A stretch of DNA of 64,000 nt. It comes from Nocardia sp. NBC_00565 (GTDB lineage: Bacteria; Actinomycetota; Actinomycetes; Mycobacteriales; Mycobacteriaceae). Positions 8,465 to 16,722 of this stretch are shown here, in pieces; position 1 is the first letter of the stretch; each line of letters begins with the position of its first letter. Both the position numbers and the translations under genes were made by a program. The DNA lies in contig NZ_CP107785.1 in assembly GCF_036345915.1 (NCBI RefSeq), positions 3,658,001-3,722,000 of the forward strand, read 5' to 3'. The notes under the pieces are model-generated. The model worked only from the letters and a program-made list of their open reading frames with translations. It was not told the origin of the DNA and did not search any database.

Positions 8465-10030
8465 TTATCCGGCTGCTACTGCGCGAAGATCGTCGGCGAT
8501 GACGCGCTTGAGAATTTTGCCGGCCGGACCCAGCGGAAACTCGCTTCGGAACACGAAACGTCGAGGCTGCTTGTATCCGGCGAGCTCGGACCGGCAGAGC
8601 GCGGTGAGTTCGGCAGTGACCGCCTCGACGTCGATATCGCCGCGTGGTACCACCACGGCGACAGGAGTCTCACCCCACTCGGGATCCGGAACACCTACGA
8701 CCGCCACCATTTCCACGGCACCGTGGTGCCCGATGACGCGTTCGATCTCCGCCGGATAGACGTTGAATCCGCCCGAGATGATCATGTCGGTCTTCCGGCC
8801 GGTGATGTGCAGGTACCGCTCGTCGTCGAGGAACCCGAGATCGCCGGACCACAGACCCGTGGGCCGGAAGGTCTGCGAGGTCTGCTCGGCTCGGTTCCAG
8901 TAACCGACCGCGTTGGCATCGGATTCGATGACGATCTCACCGATCTCACCGGCCGGGAGTTCCGCACCGTCGGCGTCGACGATGCGAATCGAGACCATCG
9001 GCGTCTCCTGACCACAGGAGGTGAGGATCGACGTCTTGCCCGCGACCATGTCTCGATGGTCCTGCGGCGTGAGAATCGTTGCTTGGCCACCACATTCGGT
9101 GAGTCCGTACCGCTGTTGCAGGTCGCAGCCGAGCAGGTCCATCGCCTTGCGCGCCAAGCCGGGAGGGACCGGTGACGAGCCGTAGCTGATCCGGCGCAGA
9201 CTCGACATGTCGCGAGCGGGGCCGTCCTCGAGGATGCGCAGTGTGCGCTGGAGCATCGTGGGAATGAATGTGGTGAAGGTGACTCCGCTGCGCTCGATCT
9301 CGTCGATGACCGCCTGCGGGTCGAACCTCTTGTGGATCACCATCGTCTGTCCGAGATACGTCCACGACACGGTGCGGACCATCCCGCCCGCCGTGAAGAA
9401 CGGCGTGGTGGCCAAGAAGACATCCGACCGGTTTCCCTCGGTGACCAGGTTGGTGTCGACCGCCTGCGCGAGCAGTGCGCGGTGCGTGTTCACCACGCCC
9501 TTGGACCTGCCCGTGGTGCCACTGGTGTAGAGCACGAACAAGATGTCGTCCGGGTCTACCGACGGCAACACGGCGTGCTGCCCCCGGTACAGGGCGGTGT
9601 CGTATTCTTGTCCGACAGCGGAATTCACGTCGTCATCGCTGCCGATCCTGACGATCAGGTCGAGGTCGACGAGCTCAGCGCCGAACCGCTCGATCTGGTC
9701 GGTGTGCACGATCGCCGCGCGTGCCCCGGAATCGTCGCGCACATGGACCAACTCGTCGGGCGCCAGGCGTATGTTCACCGGCACCGCCACCAGTCCCGCC
9801 TTGGCCAACGCGAACGTCGCCTCGGGCCACTCGAGGCAGTTGCGCGCGATCACGAGCACGCGGTCGCCCTTCCGCAAGCCTTGGTCGACGAGATAACGGG
9901 CCAACCGACCGGCCCGCTCGTCCACCATCGACCACGTGTGCGTGCGTCCGCCCTCGACCACTGCGGTCTTTTCCGGATATCGCCGCGCGTTGTTCCGCGG
10001 AATGTCGCCTACCAGCACAGTTCCTCGCAA
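8465..10030 (-). CDS. AMP-forming acyl-CoA synthetase (fatty-acid/aryl-CoA ligase type)
   Basis: A 521-residue ANL-family ligase. It has the P-loop FVLYTSGTTGRSKG, the adenine-binding QQRYGLTECG, TGLWSGDLGFLDDERYLHIT, the hinge GRKTDMIISGGFNVYPAEIE and the terminal catalytic Lys in LGPAGKILKR. It activates a carboxylic acid to its CoA thioester through an acyl-adenylate. The frame begins with a TTG at 10030; a GTG at 10018 (VLVGDIPRNN) with AGGA just upstream is an equally plausible start. It lies 48 bp after the dioxygenase beta gene and 10 bp before the ligase-crotonase fusion. Confidence 0.93.
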   Translation of the reverse strand: MRGTVLVGDIPRNNARRYPEKTAVVEGGRTHTWSMVDERAGRLARYLVDQGLRKGDRVLVIARNCLEWPEATFALAKAGLVAVPVNIRLAPDELVHVRDDSGARAAIVHTDQIERFGAELVDLDLIVRIGSDDDVNSAVGQEYDTALYRGQHAVLPSVDPDDILFVLYTSGTTGRSKGVVNTHRALLAQAVDTNLVTEGNRSDVFLATTPFFTAGGMVRTVSWTYLGQTMVIHKRFDPQAVIDEIERSGVTFTTFIPTMLQRTLRILEDGPARDMSSLRRISYGSSPVPPGLARKAMDLLGCDLQQRYGLTECGGQATILTPQDHRDMVAGKTSILTSCGQETPMVSIRIVDADGAELPAGEIGEIVIESDANAVGYWNRAEQTSQTFRPTGLWSGDLGFLDDERYLHITGRKTDMIISGGFNVYPAEIERVIGHHGAVEMVAVVGVPDPEWGETPVAVVVPRGDIDVEAVTAELTALCRSELAGYKQPRRFVFRSEFPLGPAGKILKRVIADDLRAVAAG

Positions 10031-10078
10031 GTATTCTCGGGAAGGTTCGCACCTTCGGTGTATCGGTCGGTAGTCCGT

Positions 10079-10609
10079 TCAGATCAGGAACGCGAGAGTG
10101 TCGAGCGGTCCCCCCGCACCGACGAGATGCACTGTCTTGGAAACGAGTTCGAATCCGACGTCGGTGCGGCGCACGGTATGGATCACGCGTCCGGCCCAGA
10201 TGCGTTGGGTGTGGCGATACTCGAACACCACGAAGTTCGAACCCACCGTCACCGTGTCCTCGGTGGTCTCCAGGACCTCCATGTTGCTCAGCATGCGTCG
10301 CATGACCGACGGTGGCGTCTGCGAGTGCCGATTTCCGGTATTGAGCTGCGCGACACGAGACTTGATGCGTCGACGGTTGTCGTAGATGTAGGACAGTTGT
10401 GTCCGCGGATCGGTATCCGGATGCATCGGCACCCAGTAGAGTGCGTCGTCGGCCCACAGCAATTCCCACTCGGAGTACCGTCCCTCGTCTGCCAGGCGGG
10501 ACTCCAGATACAGGAAGCCGGCCACATCGGCGTCCGGCGCGGGCAGCGGTGTCAATGTGCTCGCGACATCGGCCGCGGCTTCGGTGCCGGTGTCTTCGGT
10601 GGTGGTCAC
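10079..10609 (-). CDS. Ring-hydroxylating dioxygenase, beta (small) subunit
   Basis: A 176-residue NTF2-like small subunit. Features are FLYLESRLADEGRYSEWELL, the YWVPMHPDTDPR segment, YDNRRRIKSRVAQLNTG and the C-terminal strands IWAGRVIHTVRR and ELVSKTVHLV. The GTG at 10609 overlaps the stop of the alpha-subunit gene (GTGA) and gives the normal length; a longer reading starts inside alpha. The subunit is structural in alpha3beta3 Rieske oxygenases and has no metal site. Its tight coupling to the alpha gene supports a two-subunit terminal oxygenase. Confidence 0.93.
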   Translation of the reverse strand: MTTTEDTGTEAAADVASTLTPLPAPDADVAGFLYLESRLADEGRYSEWELLWADDALYWVPMHPDTDPRTQLSYIYDNRRRIKSRVAQLNTGNRHSQTPPSVMRRMLSNMEVLETTEDTVTVGSNFVVFEYRHTQRIWAGRVIHTVRRTDVGFELVSKTVHLVGAGGPLDTLAFLI

Positions 10610-11931
10610 AGTCGGATCTCCTGTCCCACGACGGCGGCCCACTGACGGTAGAACCCGCGCTGAGGAGTTTCCGCACTCTTGTCGCTGTTCACGATGCCGG
10701 TCTCGTCGGTCTCGTCGGTCTCGAGGCCGCGCGACAGGCGAAGCCATTCGGGATCCCGCGCGGCGAGCCCGGCCTGGTTGCGCATCCCGATCTCGCCGTC
10801 GTCCGCTATGAGGAATCCGGCGGGCCCCATCGCGCCTTCGGAGCGACGCAGTGTGCGCTCGTTCAACCTGTCCTGTCCGGGGATCATCACCGCGGTGGTG
10901 TACGCGATCGTCCGGTCCACATCGATGGGCTCGACGTACATCACGTTCATCTCGGCCAGGAAGAGATTCGGCCAGATGAGGGTGTGCGCGGGTCCCACCA
11001 CGAGCGCGTCGTGCGCCTTCTCCGCGCCGTGCGCCTGCTCCAGCGCGGCAACGTATTCCGCCAGCTTCTCCCGCGGCGTACGTCCGTACCAGACGAATTC
11101 CTCGTCCAGCTTTCGGTATTCGGCGGAGTAGTCGATCTCGGAGTGTCCGTCGCCGATATCTCGTACCACCACCTCGACCTTGGAGGGAATGTGCGAGACC
11201 TTCGCTGGCTTGATGGCGTCGTAGACCGACGCGTGTGTGAACAGGGCGTGATAGCCGTCGACGTTGTTCTCCACCACCATCTTCCAGTTCGCGTGGTGCA
11301 GGTGCTTCATCCAGTTCGACCGCAGGTCGATCGTGCCGGTGGGCGACAAGTCCAGGACGCGGTCGATCGCTCTCGTGGCACCGCCGAGGTGTTCCTTCAG
11401 CGACACGCCGTCGGCGGACAGGGACGCGAAGAGGAAGCCGCCGTAGCTGTCGACGCGCGGAGCCTCGGCCATGCCCAGTTCCGAGCGCACCTTCTTGAAC
11501 GCGTCACCGTAGCCGTTCCGCATGGGAACCGCCGCCAGCGAGCCGTCGTTGGAGAAGGTCCAACCGTGGTAGGGGCACCGAAAGTTGCTGGCGTTACCCG
11601 ATTCCGCGTTGCACAGCTTGTTGGCACGGTGCGAGCAACGATTCAGCAGGACGCGCACGACGCCGTCCTTCCCGCGCACCACGACGACGGGATCGTGGCC
11701 GATGACGCGAGTCAGGTAGTCCCCCTCCTCGCTCACCTCGCTCTCGTGGGCCACGTACACCCAGCCGGTGCGGAAAATGGTGTCCATCTCCCGCTGGAAG
11801 ATCTCCGGAGAGGTGTACACCGATCCGTGTACTCGGTCGCCTTGCACAACGTCTGCGACGTCGAACGTGTCCGAGTTCTGCGCAGCGTGCAGCGGCGCCG
11901 AACGAGCCACCGTCGGTTCGAGTGTGGTCAT
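10606..11931 (-). CDS. Ring-hydroxylating dioxygenase, alpha (Rieske) subunit
   Basis: A 441-residue Rieske non-haem iron oxygenase. The [2Fe-2S] ligands are in NRCSHRANKLC and FRCPYHGWTF. The mononuclear iron motif is NNVDGYHALFTH, with the bridging Asp and two His. The segment WVYVAHESEVSEEGDY and the length recall the benzoate/anthranilate dioxygenase branch (BenA/XylX), which makes cis-dihydrodiols from aromatic acids; the true substrate is unknown. The start overlaps the DUF35 stop (ATGA). No dedicated reductase or Rieske ferredoxin lies alongside, so electrons must come from a partner elsewhere or from the ferredoxin at 21.6 kb. Confidence 0.94.
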   Translation of the reverse strand: MTTLEPTVARSAPLHAAQNSDTFDVADVVQGDRVHGSVYTSPEIFQREMDTIFRTGWVYVAHESEVSEEGDYLTRVIGHDPVVVVRGKDGVVRVLLNRCSHRANKLCNAESGNASNFRCPYHGWTFSNDGSLAAVPMRNGYGDAFKKVRSELGMAEAPRVDSYGGFLFASLSADGVSLKEHLGGATRAIDRVLDLSPTGTIDLRSNWMKHLHHANWKMVVENNVDGYHALFTHASVYDAIKPAKVSHIPSKVEVVVRDIGDGHSEIDYSAEYRKLDEEFVWYGRTPREKLAEYVAALEQAHGAEKAHDALVVGPAHTLIWPNLFLAEMNVMYVEPIDVDRTIAYTTAVMIPGQDRLNERTLRRSEGAMGPAGFLIADDGEIGMRNQAGLAARDPEWLRLSRGLETDETDETGIVNSDKSAETPQRGFYRQWAAVVGQEIRL

Positions 11932-12401
11932 GGGCGGGCCTCCGTATCGAGTGGAGCGGGATTGATGCGGGCAGCAGGAATCGAGACGCCGCCGAGTGTG
12001 CGAAATCCGATGAGCACGGCGTCACCGATTCGCGGCGCCGTCGAAGTGGGGTCGATCGTCGTCATGATCAGCCGGTGACCACCGGCCAGTTCCACATCGA
12101 TGATCGGGTACGGCGTGGTCGCCGTGACCAATCCGGCTTCGAGACGGTGCATCAGGGTGGACGAGTGGACAATTCCCACGAGTTCGGTTGATCGCCAATC
12201 CTTTTCGAACGAGCCGCACCGATCACACACCTGTTGTTCGAGATCGAGCGGGACGTCGCAGCGGACGCAGAAGGGCAGCACCAACTCGCCGCGAGCCGCT
12301 CCGTCGTACAGCGGGGCCATCGGATCCCCGTCGGACTGTGGCGCCAGCCCGTCATCGAGAAGCCAGTCGGTCGCCGTGTCGGTTTCGGTGGTGACGGTCA
12401 T
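11928..12401 (-). CDS. DUF35 Zn-ribbon/OB-fold protein, thiolase-fold partner
   Basis: A 157-residue protein with an N-terminal helix and rubredoxin-like zinc ribbon (LPFCVRCDVPLD and QVCDRCGSFE) followed by an OB-fold (VGIVHSSTLMHRLEAG, YPIIDVELAGGHRLIM). Proteins of this type form complexes with SCP2/Ltp-like thiolase-fold proteins. In cholesterol degradation the DUF35 domain of ChsH2 is needed by the aldolase Ltp2. Here the gene overlaps the thiolase-fold gene upstream (12398) by four bases and the dioxygenase alpha gene downstream (ATGA), consistent with a stoichiometric partner. Confidence 0.88.
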   Translation of the reverse strand: MTVTTETDTATDWLLDDGLAPQSDGDPMAPLYDGAARGELVLPFCVRCDVPLDLEQQVCDRCGSFEKDWRSTELVGIVHSSTLMHRLEAGLVTATTPYPIIDVELAGGHRLIMTTIDPTSTAPRIGDAVLIGFRTLGGVSIPAARINPAPLDTEARP

Positions 12402-13549
12402 GCGGCACGCTCGAGCACGAGTGCGGCGTGGTGGTCGACGCGGCCACCGATGCCACCCACCAAGGCGGTATTCGCACCGTCCACCTGACGCTCGCCGCCC
12501 TGGCCGCGCAGTTGCACGACAGCCTCGGACAACGGCGTCATCCCCTGAAGGTAGAAGCCGGAGAGCTGGCCGCCGCCCGTATTGGTCGGCAGTACACCGC
12601 CCGGGCCGGTTTCGCCGGCCCGGACGAAATCACCGGCCCTGGCACCGCCGGTCAGGTCGTACTCCTCGAGCAGCATCAGCGTCACCGCCGAGAAGGGGTC
12701 GTAGAGCTGGGCGGCGTCGAGATCGCCGCGGGTCATTCCGGCTTCGGCCAACGCGTCGTCCACGGCACGGCGACCACCGCCGAACCAGGATTCGCGGCCG
12801 GACCGTCGGTGACGAACCGGGTGATCACGCCCGACTCCCCGAATCGTGACGCGTGGGCCGGTGCCGATCGCCGGGTCCGCGGTGACGACGACCGCGACAG
12901 CACCGTTGACCGGTCGTGCGCAATCGAGTCGGCGCAGTGGTTCGGCGATCATCGGGCTGGCGTAGTACCCGTCACGGTCGAGCGGGGAACGCACGACGGC
13001 GTCGGGGTTGCGCTGCGCCCAGTCGCGGGTGGTGGTGGCGACGGCGCAGAGATCGTCGGCGCTTCCCCCGCTGGTGTGCATCCAGCGGTTGGTCAGCAGC
13101 GCATAGGTCGGTACGGAGCCGAGTACGCCGGACGCGCGTTCGAGGCCGCGTGCACCGCTGCGACCACCGCTGTGCGCGTACGTCGAGCCCGCGGCCTTAC
13201 CCACGGTGAGGGGCGCGTCGGCGAACACGCAGACCACCGCCCGAGCCGCTCCGGACGCGACCGCGCCACGCGCGTGCTGAATCATCGCGATGGTTGTCGC
13301 GCCTTTGATTTCGATGTGTTCGAGCAGTCGTAGGTCGCCGAATCCGCCCTGACCGGCAAACGCCACTCCGAGACGGTCCGGGCGAATGCCCTGTGACGAA
13401 CCAACCAGCAGGCCGTCGATGTCGGAGAGGTCGAGACCAGCGTCGGTAACCGCCGAGCGAGTCGCGGTGCAGGCGAGCACCAGTGGAGATGCGCCGGGTG
13501 TCAACGACATCTGGGTCATTCCGAAGCCCACGATCGCGGGAGTGGTCAT
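12398..13549 (-). CDS. Ltp2-like thiolase-fold protein (putative acyl-CoA retro-aldolase or thiolase)
   Basis: A 383-residue thiolase-fold protein of the 'lipid-transfer/acetyl-CoA acetyltransferase' group. It has AVTDAGLDLSDIDGLLVGSS, the central GGSADDLCAVATTT and AQLYDPFSAVTLMLLEEY. The C-terminal loop reads LPTNTGGGQLSGFYLQGMTP, where a true thiolase has a His-containing GHPxG loop. The classical catalytic Cys and His are therefore not in place, as in the steroid side-chain aldolase Ltp2. Paired with the overlapping DUF35 gene, it more likely does retro-aldol cleavage of a beta-hydroxyacyl-CoA than thiolysis. It precedes the dioxygenase genes in the operon. Confidence 0.88.
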   Translation of the reverse strand: MTTPAIVGFGMTQMSLTPGASPLVLACTATRSAVTDAGLDLSDIDGLLVGSSQGIRPDRLGVAFAGQGGFGDLRLLEHIEIKGATTIAMIQHARGAVASGAARAVVCVFADAPLTVGKAAGSTYAHSGGRSGARGLERASGVLGSVPTYALLTNRWMHTSGGSADDLCAVATTTRDWAQRNPDAVVRSPLDRDGYYASPMIAEPLRRLDCARPVNGAVAVVVTADPAIGTGPRVTIRGVGRDHPVRHRRSGRESWFGGGRRAVDDALAEAGMTRGDLDAAQLYDPFSAVTLMLLEEYDLTGGARAGDFVRAGETGPGGVLPTNTGGGQLSGFYLQGMTPLSEAVVQLRGQGGERQVDGANTALVGGIGGRVDHHAALVLERAA

Positions 13550-13830
13550 CGGACGGATCCCCGGATCGGGCCCGAGGACCGATCTCGACGCTCATCGCGA
13601 TAGTTGCCCACCCGGATCCATTCCTCGCGATCCTCGGGTGTGGCGAGGCACAGACTTGCCAACTCGAGCGGCGACAAGAAGACGTGGTCGCCGGTTTCGG
13701 CATCCTCGACCAGCAGGCGCGGACCGTTGCCCGTGTCATCCAGCGAGACGCGAACCACCGCGAACTCGTTGGACAACTGCGCCAGGTGCCGCCGCCTGGC
13801 CGGGCGGCGAACCGTTACTTCGTCAGACAT
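13546..13830 (-). CDS. Small conserved protein at the head of the dioxygenase operon
   Basis: A 94-residue soluble protein starting MSDEVTVRRPARRR. The conserved-looking core is LSNEFAVVRVSLDDTGNGPR, then LLVEDAETGDHVFLSPLELAS. It has no signal peptide or membrane segment. The start is the ATG at 13830 with GAGG close upstream; the frame extends only three codons further. Similar short proteins next to Rieske oxygenases in mycobacteria have been labelled 'dihydrodiol dehydrogenase', but this chain is far too short for an SDR and has no nucleotide-binding motif. It may be an accessory or regulatory subunit of the oxygenase. The stop overlaps the start of the thiolase-fold gene. Confidence 0.72.
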   Translation of the reverse strand: MSDEVTVRRPARRRHLAQLSNEFAVVRVSLDDTGNGPRLLVEDAETGDHVFLSPLELASLCLATPEDREEWIRVGNYRDERRDRSSGPIRGSVR

Positions 13831-14110
13831 TGACCTCAACTCTTTCGATGACCAGGCGGGCGGTCGACCAACTCACGCAGCGGCATGCCGATCGAGGTAA
13901 CCACCCTCATATGCACATCGTATGCGAGTGTCAGAAACAATGCTGTCGATCGACGGGTTTCATCCAACCCATCGGATACTCTCCCAGTTCAGCGCGTTGG
14001 ACTGATGGGCTACGAAGATGCACACTATGAATAGTTTCGCATCGAACGGGTACAGAGCGTCAGACCACATCGACCGCTGACGGCGAACTCGGCAACACGG
14101 AAGGCTCCCG
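13831..14110. promoter_or_regulatory. Divergent promoter region of the dioxygenase and meta-cleavage operons
   Basis: This 280-bp gap lies between the two divergent catabolic operons and is the only sizeable non-coding stretch in the first 22 kb, so it should hold both promoters. It is richer in A/T than its surroundings. It contains a half-site TGTCAGAA at 13929-13936, which matches one arm of the operator motif found elsewhere in the window, and an inverted repeat ACTAT-GA-ATAGT at 14024-14035. A strong ribosome binding site (GGAAGG) precedes the ATG at 14111. No coding remnant was recognised. Confidence 0.55.
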
Positions 14111-15040
14111 ATGACAGAGACCACGACCGCCGCTCCAGCCACACCGGACTCCGTGGTGGGCACCGTCGACTACCAGAGCATCTGGGGCTATCTCCGCGAG
14201 CTCGAGTTCCGTCAGGGCTTCCTCGTTGTCGACAACGTCAGGACCCGATACGCCGAAGCGGGTTCTCCGGACAAGCCGCACGCGATCCTGCTGCACGGCA
14301 CCGGTGGGCACTGGGAGACGTTCGCACCCAACCTTGCCGCGCTCAGCGAGCACTATCACTGCGTCGCAGTCGATCTCGTGGGCAACGGCTTTTCCGACAA
14401 ACCAGACTACGACTACGAGATCGCCGTATACGTTCGCCAAATCGTGGCTGTCATGGATCGATTCGGTATGGACAAAGCTCACTTCATCGGCATGTCTCTC
14501 GGCGCGTGGGTATCCGCCGCCGTCGCTGTCGAGCACCCCACTCGCGTGCACAAGCTGATTCTGATGTCTCCCGCGGGGCTGGTCGCCACCGCGTCGAACA
14601 TGGCCAGAATTCGCGCCGAACGCACTGCGGCCGTCGAGAATCCGACATGGGAGTCCATTCACAAGGTCTTCGAACATCTCATCGCAGACGAGTCGCGCCG
14701 CCTTCCGGACCTGATCGCTCTGCGCCAGGCCATCTATCGCCGCGAGGACACGCGCGCCTCGATCGAGCACCTGCTGATCCTGCAAGACGCGGCGGCCCGC
14801 GACCGCAATCTGATCCCGGAGCAGAAGTGGGCGACCATCACCGCTCCGACCATGATCGTGGCGTCGGGCAAGGACCACGGCGAGTACCAGAGCACCGCGC
14901 GAACGGTCGCACGATTGATCCCGAACTCCGAGATCTTCGAAATGGCCGACGTGCGCCACTGGCCGCACTTCGAGGATCCGGACAGTTTCAATCCGGCGGC
15001 TCTCACATTCCTCGCGAAATCCGCGCAAGCCGATGGGTGA
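14111..15040 (+). CDS. Meta-cleavage product hydrolase (alpha/beta hydrolase)
   Basis: A 309-residue alpha/beta hydrolase in the MhpC/BphD/HsaD style. It has the oxyanion region [30 protein letters not shown], the nucleophile elbow [13 protein letters not shown], the acid region [10 protein letters not shown] and the terminal catalytic-His region [15 protein letters not shown]. Such enzymes hydrolyse the C-C bond of 2-hydroxy-6-oxo-dienoates made by extradiol ring cleavage. The hydratase and aldolase that complete that pathway follow directly, overlapping by 8 bases, which strongly supports the call. The ring-cleaving dioxygenase itself is not in the window. Confidence 0.9.
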   Translation: MTETTTAAPATPDSVVGTVDYQSIWGYLRELEFRQGFLVVDNVRTRYAEAGSPDKPHAILLHGTGGHWETFAPNLAALSEHYHCVAVDLVGNGFSDKPDYDYEIAVYVRQIVAVMDRFGMDKAHFIGMSLGAWVSAAVAVEHPTRVHKLILMSPAGLVATASNMARIRAERTAAVENPTWESIHKVFEHLIADESRRLPDLIALRQAIYRREDTRASIEHLLILQDAAARDRNLIPEQKWATITAPTMIVASGKDHGEYQSTARTVARLIPNSEIFEMADVRHWPHFEDPDSFNPAALTFLAKSAQADG

Positions 15041-15857
15041 GACGCTGGGCGAGTCCGCCGTCGCCGACACCGCGGCACGTCTCTACGACGCCGAGAAGAC
15101 CCGTTCGGCCATCGGGCAACTGTCGCTGCGGTATCCGGCCATGACGATCGAGGACGCCTACGCCGTGCAACGCGCCCTCGTCGATCTGAAGATCGCGGAC
15201 GGACGCGCCGTTCGGGGACACAAGATCGGACTCACCTCCAAGGTCATGCAGCGTGCGGTCTCGATCTCGGAGCCGGACTACGGCGTGTTGTTCGACGACA
15301 TGTTCTTCGACGACGGCGGTGTGGTCCCGGTCGGACGCTTCATTCGTCCGCGCGTCGAGGTGGAACTCGCCTTCGTGCTCGGCGAGACACTGAAGGGCCC
15401 GGGAGTCACCCTGTACGACGTACTGCGCGCAAGCGAATACGTCACCCCGGCCCTCGAGATCCTCGACGCACGGGTCCAGATGAGCGATCCGGCCACCGGC
15501 CATCTCCGTACGATCGTCGACACCATCGCCGACAATGCCGCCGATGCCGGAATCGTGCTCGGCGGCAACGTCGTTCGCCCACTCGATGTCGACCTGCGGT
15601 GGGTGGGGGCCCTGCTGCTGCGCAACGCCGCGATCGAGGAGTCGGGACTGGCGGCCGCCGTGCTCAATCACCCCGCGAACGGTGTGGCCTGGCTGGCCAA
15701 CCGCCTGGCGCCGCACGACGTCGCGCTGCAAGCGGGCGAGATCATCCTCGCGGGGTCGTTCACCAAGCCGGTGTTCGCCGAGCCCGGGGACACGTTCGTG
15801 GCGGACTACGGCCCACTCGGAACGGTGTCGATCTACTTCGAACGCGAGGGCCGATGA
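15033..15857 (+). CDS. 2-hydroxypenta-2,4-dienoate hydratase (2-keto-4-pentenoate hydratase)
   Basis: A 274-residue member of the MhpD/HsaE/fumarylacetoacetase-like hydratases. It has [20 protein letters not shown], the signature [12 protein letters not shown], metal-binding acidic residues in [13 protein letters not shown] and a C-terminal [20 protein letters not shown]. It adds water to 2-hydroxydienoates to give 4-hydroxy-2-oxo acids, between the meta-cleavage hydrolase and the aldolase. It overlaps both neighbours (8 bases upstream, ATGA downstream), so the three are translated as a unit. Confidence 0.93.
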   Translation: MGETLGESAVADTAARLYDAEKTRSAIGQLSLRYPAMTIEDAYAVQRALVDLKIADGRAVRGHKIGLTSKVMQRAVSISEPDYGVLFDDMFFDDGGVVPVGRFIRPRVEVELAFVLGETLKGPGVTLYDVLRASEYVTPALEILDARVQMSDPATGHLRTIVDTIADNAADAGIVLGGNVVRPLDVDLRWVGALLLRNAAIEESGLAAAVLNHPANGVAWLANRLAPHDVALQAGEIILAGSFTKPVFAEPGDTFVADYGPLGTVSIYFEREGR

Positions 15858-16648
15858 CGCCGGCGAACCGGTGGCGCGACGCACTCCAGGGCGCTGCGCC
15901 GCAAATCGGCATGTGGATCGCCTCCGGCAATGCCTACAGCGCCGAGATCTGCGCGGGGTCCGGGGTGGACTGGTTGATGCTCGACCAGGAGCACGTGCCC
16001 AACGACCTACGTTCGACACTCGCCCAGTTGCAGGCCGTCGCCGCCTATCCAGTCGAGGTCCTGGTGCGGCCCGCATCCGGCGACCCGGTCGTGATCAAGC
16101 AACTACTCGACATCGGTGTCACCAACTTGATCGTGCCGATGGTCGAGTCGGCCGAGCAGGCCGCTGCGCTGGTGGCGTCGACGCGCTACCCACCGAACGG
16201 CATCCGAGGGGTCGGCAGCGCTCTCGCGCGCGCCTCCCGCTGGAATCGCACTTCTGACTATCTGACCACCGCGGACGACAGCATCTCCCTGACCGTACAG
16301 GTCGAGTCCGTCGCCGGACTCGACGCGGTAGAGGACATCGCGTCGATGCCGGGAGTCGATGCGGTGTTCATCGGACCTGCCGACCTTGCCGCGTCAATGG
16401 GGCATCTCGGTAGGCCGCAGATTCCCGAGGTTGTCAACGCCGTAGAGCAGGCTGTTTCAGACATCGTCGCCTGTGGCACCGCGGCCGGGGTCAACGCGTT
16501 CGACGAGACGATCGCCCGAAGGTACATGGCGGCCGGAGCTCGGTTCGTTCTCGTCGGTGCCGACGTCACGATCCTCGCCCGTGGCAGCGAGGCGCTCGCG
16601 CAGCGTTACCGCGACACGGAAGACACCTCGTCGAATACTTCAATCTGA
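15854..16648 (+). CDS. HpcH/HpaI-type 4-hydroxy-2-oxo acid aldolase
   Basis: A 264-residue metal-dependent class II aldolase: [44 protein letters not shown], the metal-binding Glu in [11 protein letters not shown] and the Asp in [13 protein letters not shown]. It should split a 4-hydroxy-2-oxo acid into pyruvate and an aldehyde. The frame is open far upstream, but the ATG at 15854 overlaps the hydratase stop and gives the normal N-terminus. In many meta pathways this role is filled by the BphI/MhpE family with a coupled acylating aldehyde dehydrogenase. Here the HpcH type is used, as in homoprotocatechuate and p-cumate routes. Confidence 0.93.
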   Translation: MTPANRWRDALQGAAPQIGMWIASGNAYSAEICAGSGVDWLMLDQEHVPNDLRSTLAQLQAVAAYPVEVLVRPASGDPVVIKQLLDIGVTNLIVPMVESAEQAAALVASTRYPPNGIRGVGSALARASRWNRTSDYLTTADDSISLTVQVESVAGLDAVEDIASMPGVDAVFIGPADLAASMGHLGRPQIPEVVNAVEQAVSDIVACGTAAGVNAFDETIARRYMAAGARFVLVGADVTILARGSEALAQRYRDTEDTSSNTSI

Positions 16649-16659
16649 CACTAGTGTCA
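16646..16659. promoter_or_regulatory. Perfect palindromic operator TGACACTAGTGTCA
   Basis: A 14-bp perfect palindrome directly after the aldolase gene and 63 bp before the acyl-CoA dehydrogenase start. A -10-like TATACT follows at 16662-16667, so a repressor bound here would block an internal promoter for the second half of the plus-strand operon. It is the best copy of the TGACA-n4-TGTCA motif that recurs across the window. Confidence 0.7.
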
Positions 16660-16722
16660 CTTATACTCGTGTGTAGACGGACTGCGGATCGCACACGATT
16701 CGCCGCTATGGAAGGCCCGAAG

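Noticed and set aside
7000..8502. 500-codon plus-strand frame opposite the ligase-crotonase fusion
   Set aside because: No motif, biased composition and no plausible start; it is a shadow of the ligase.
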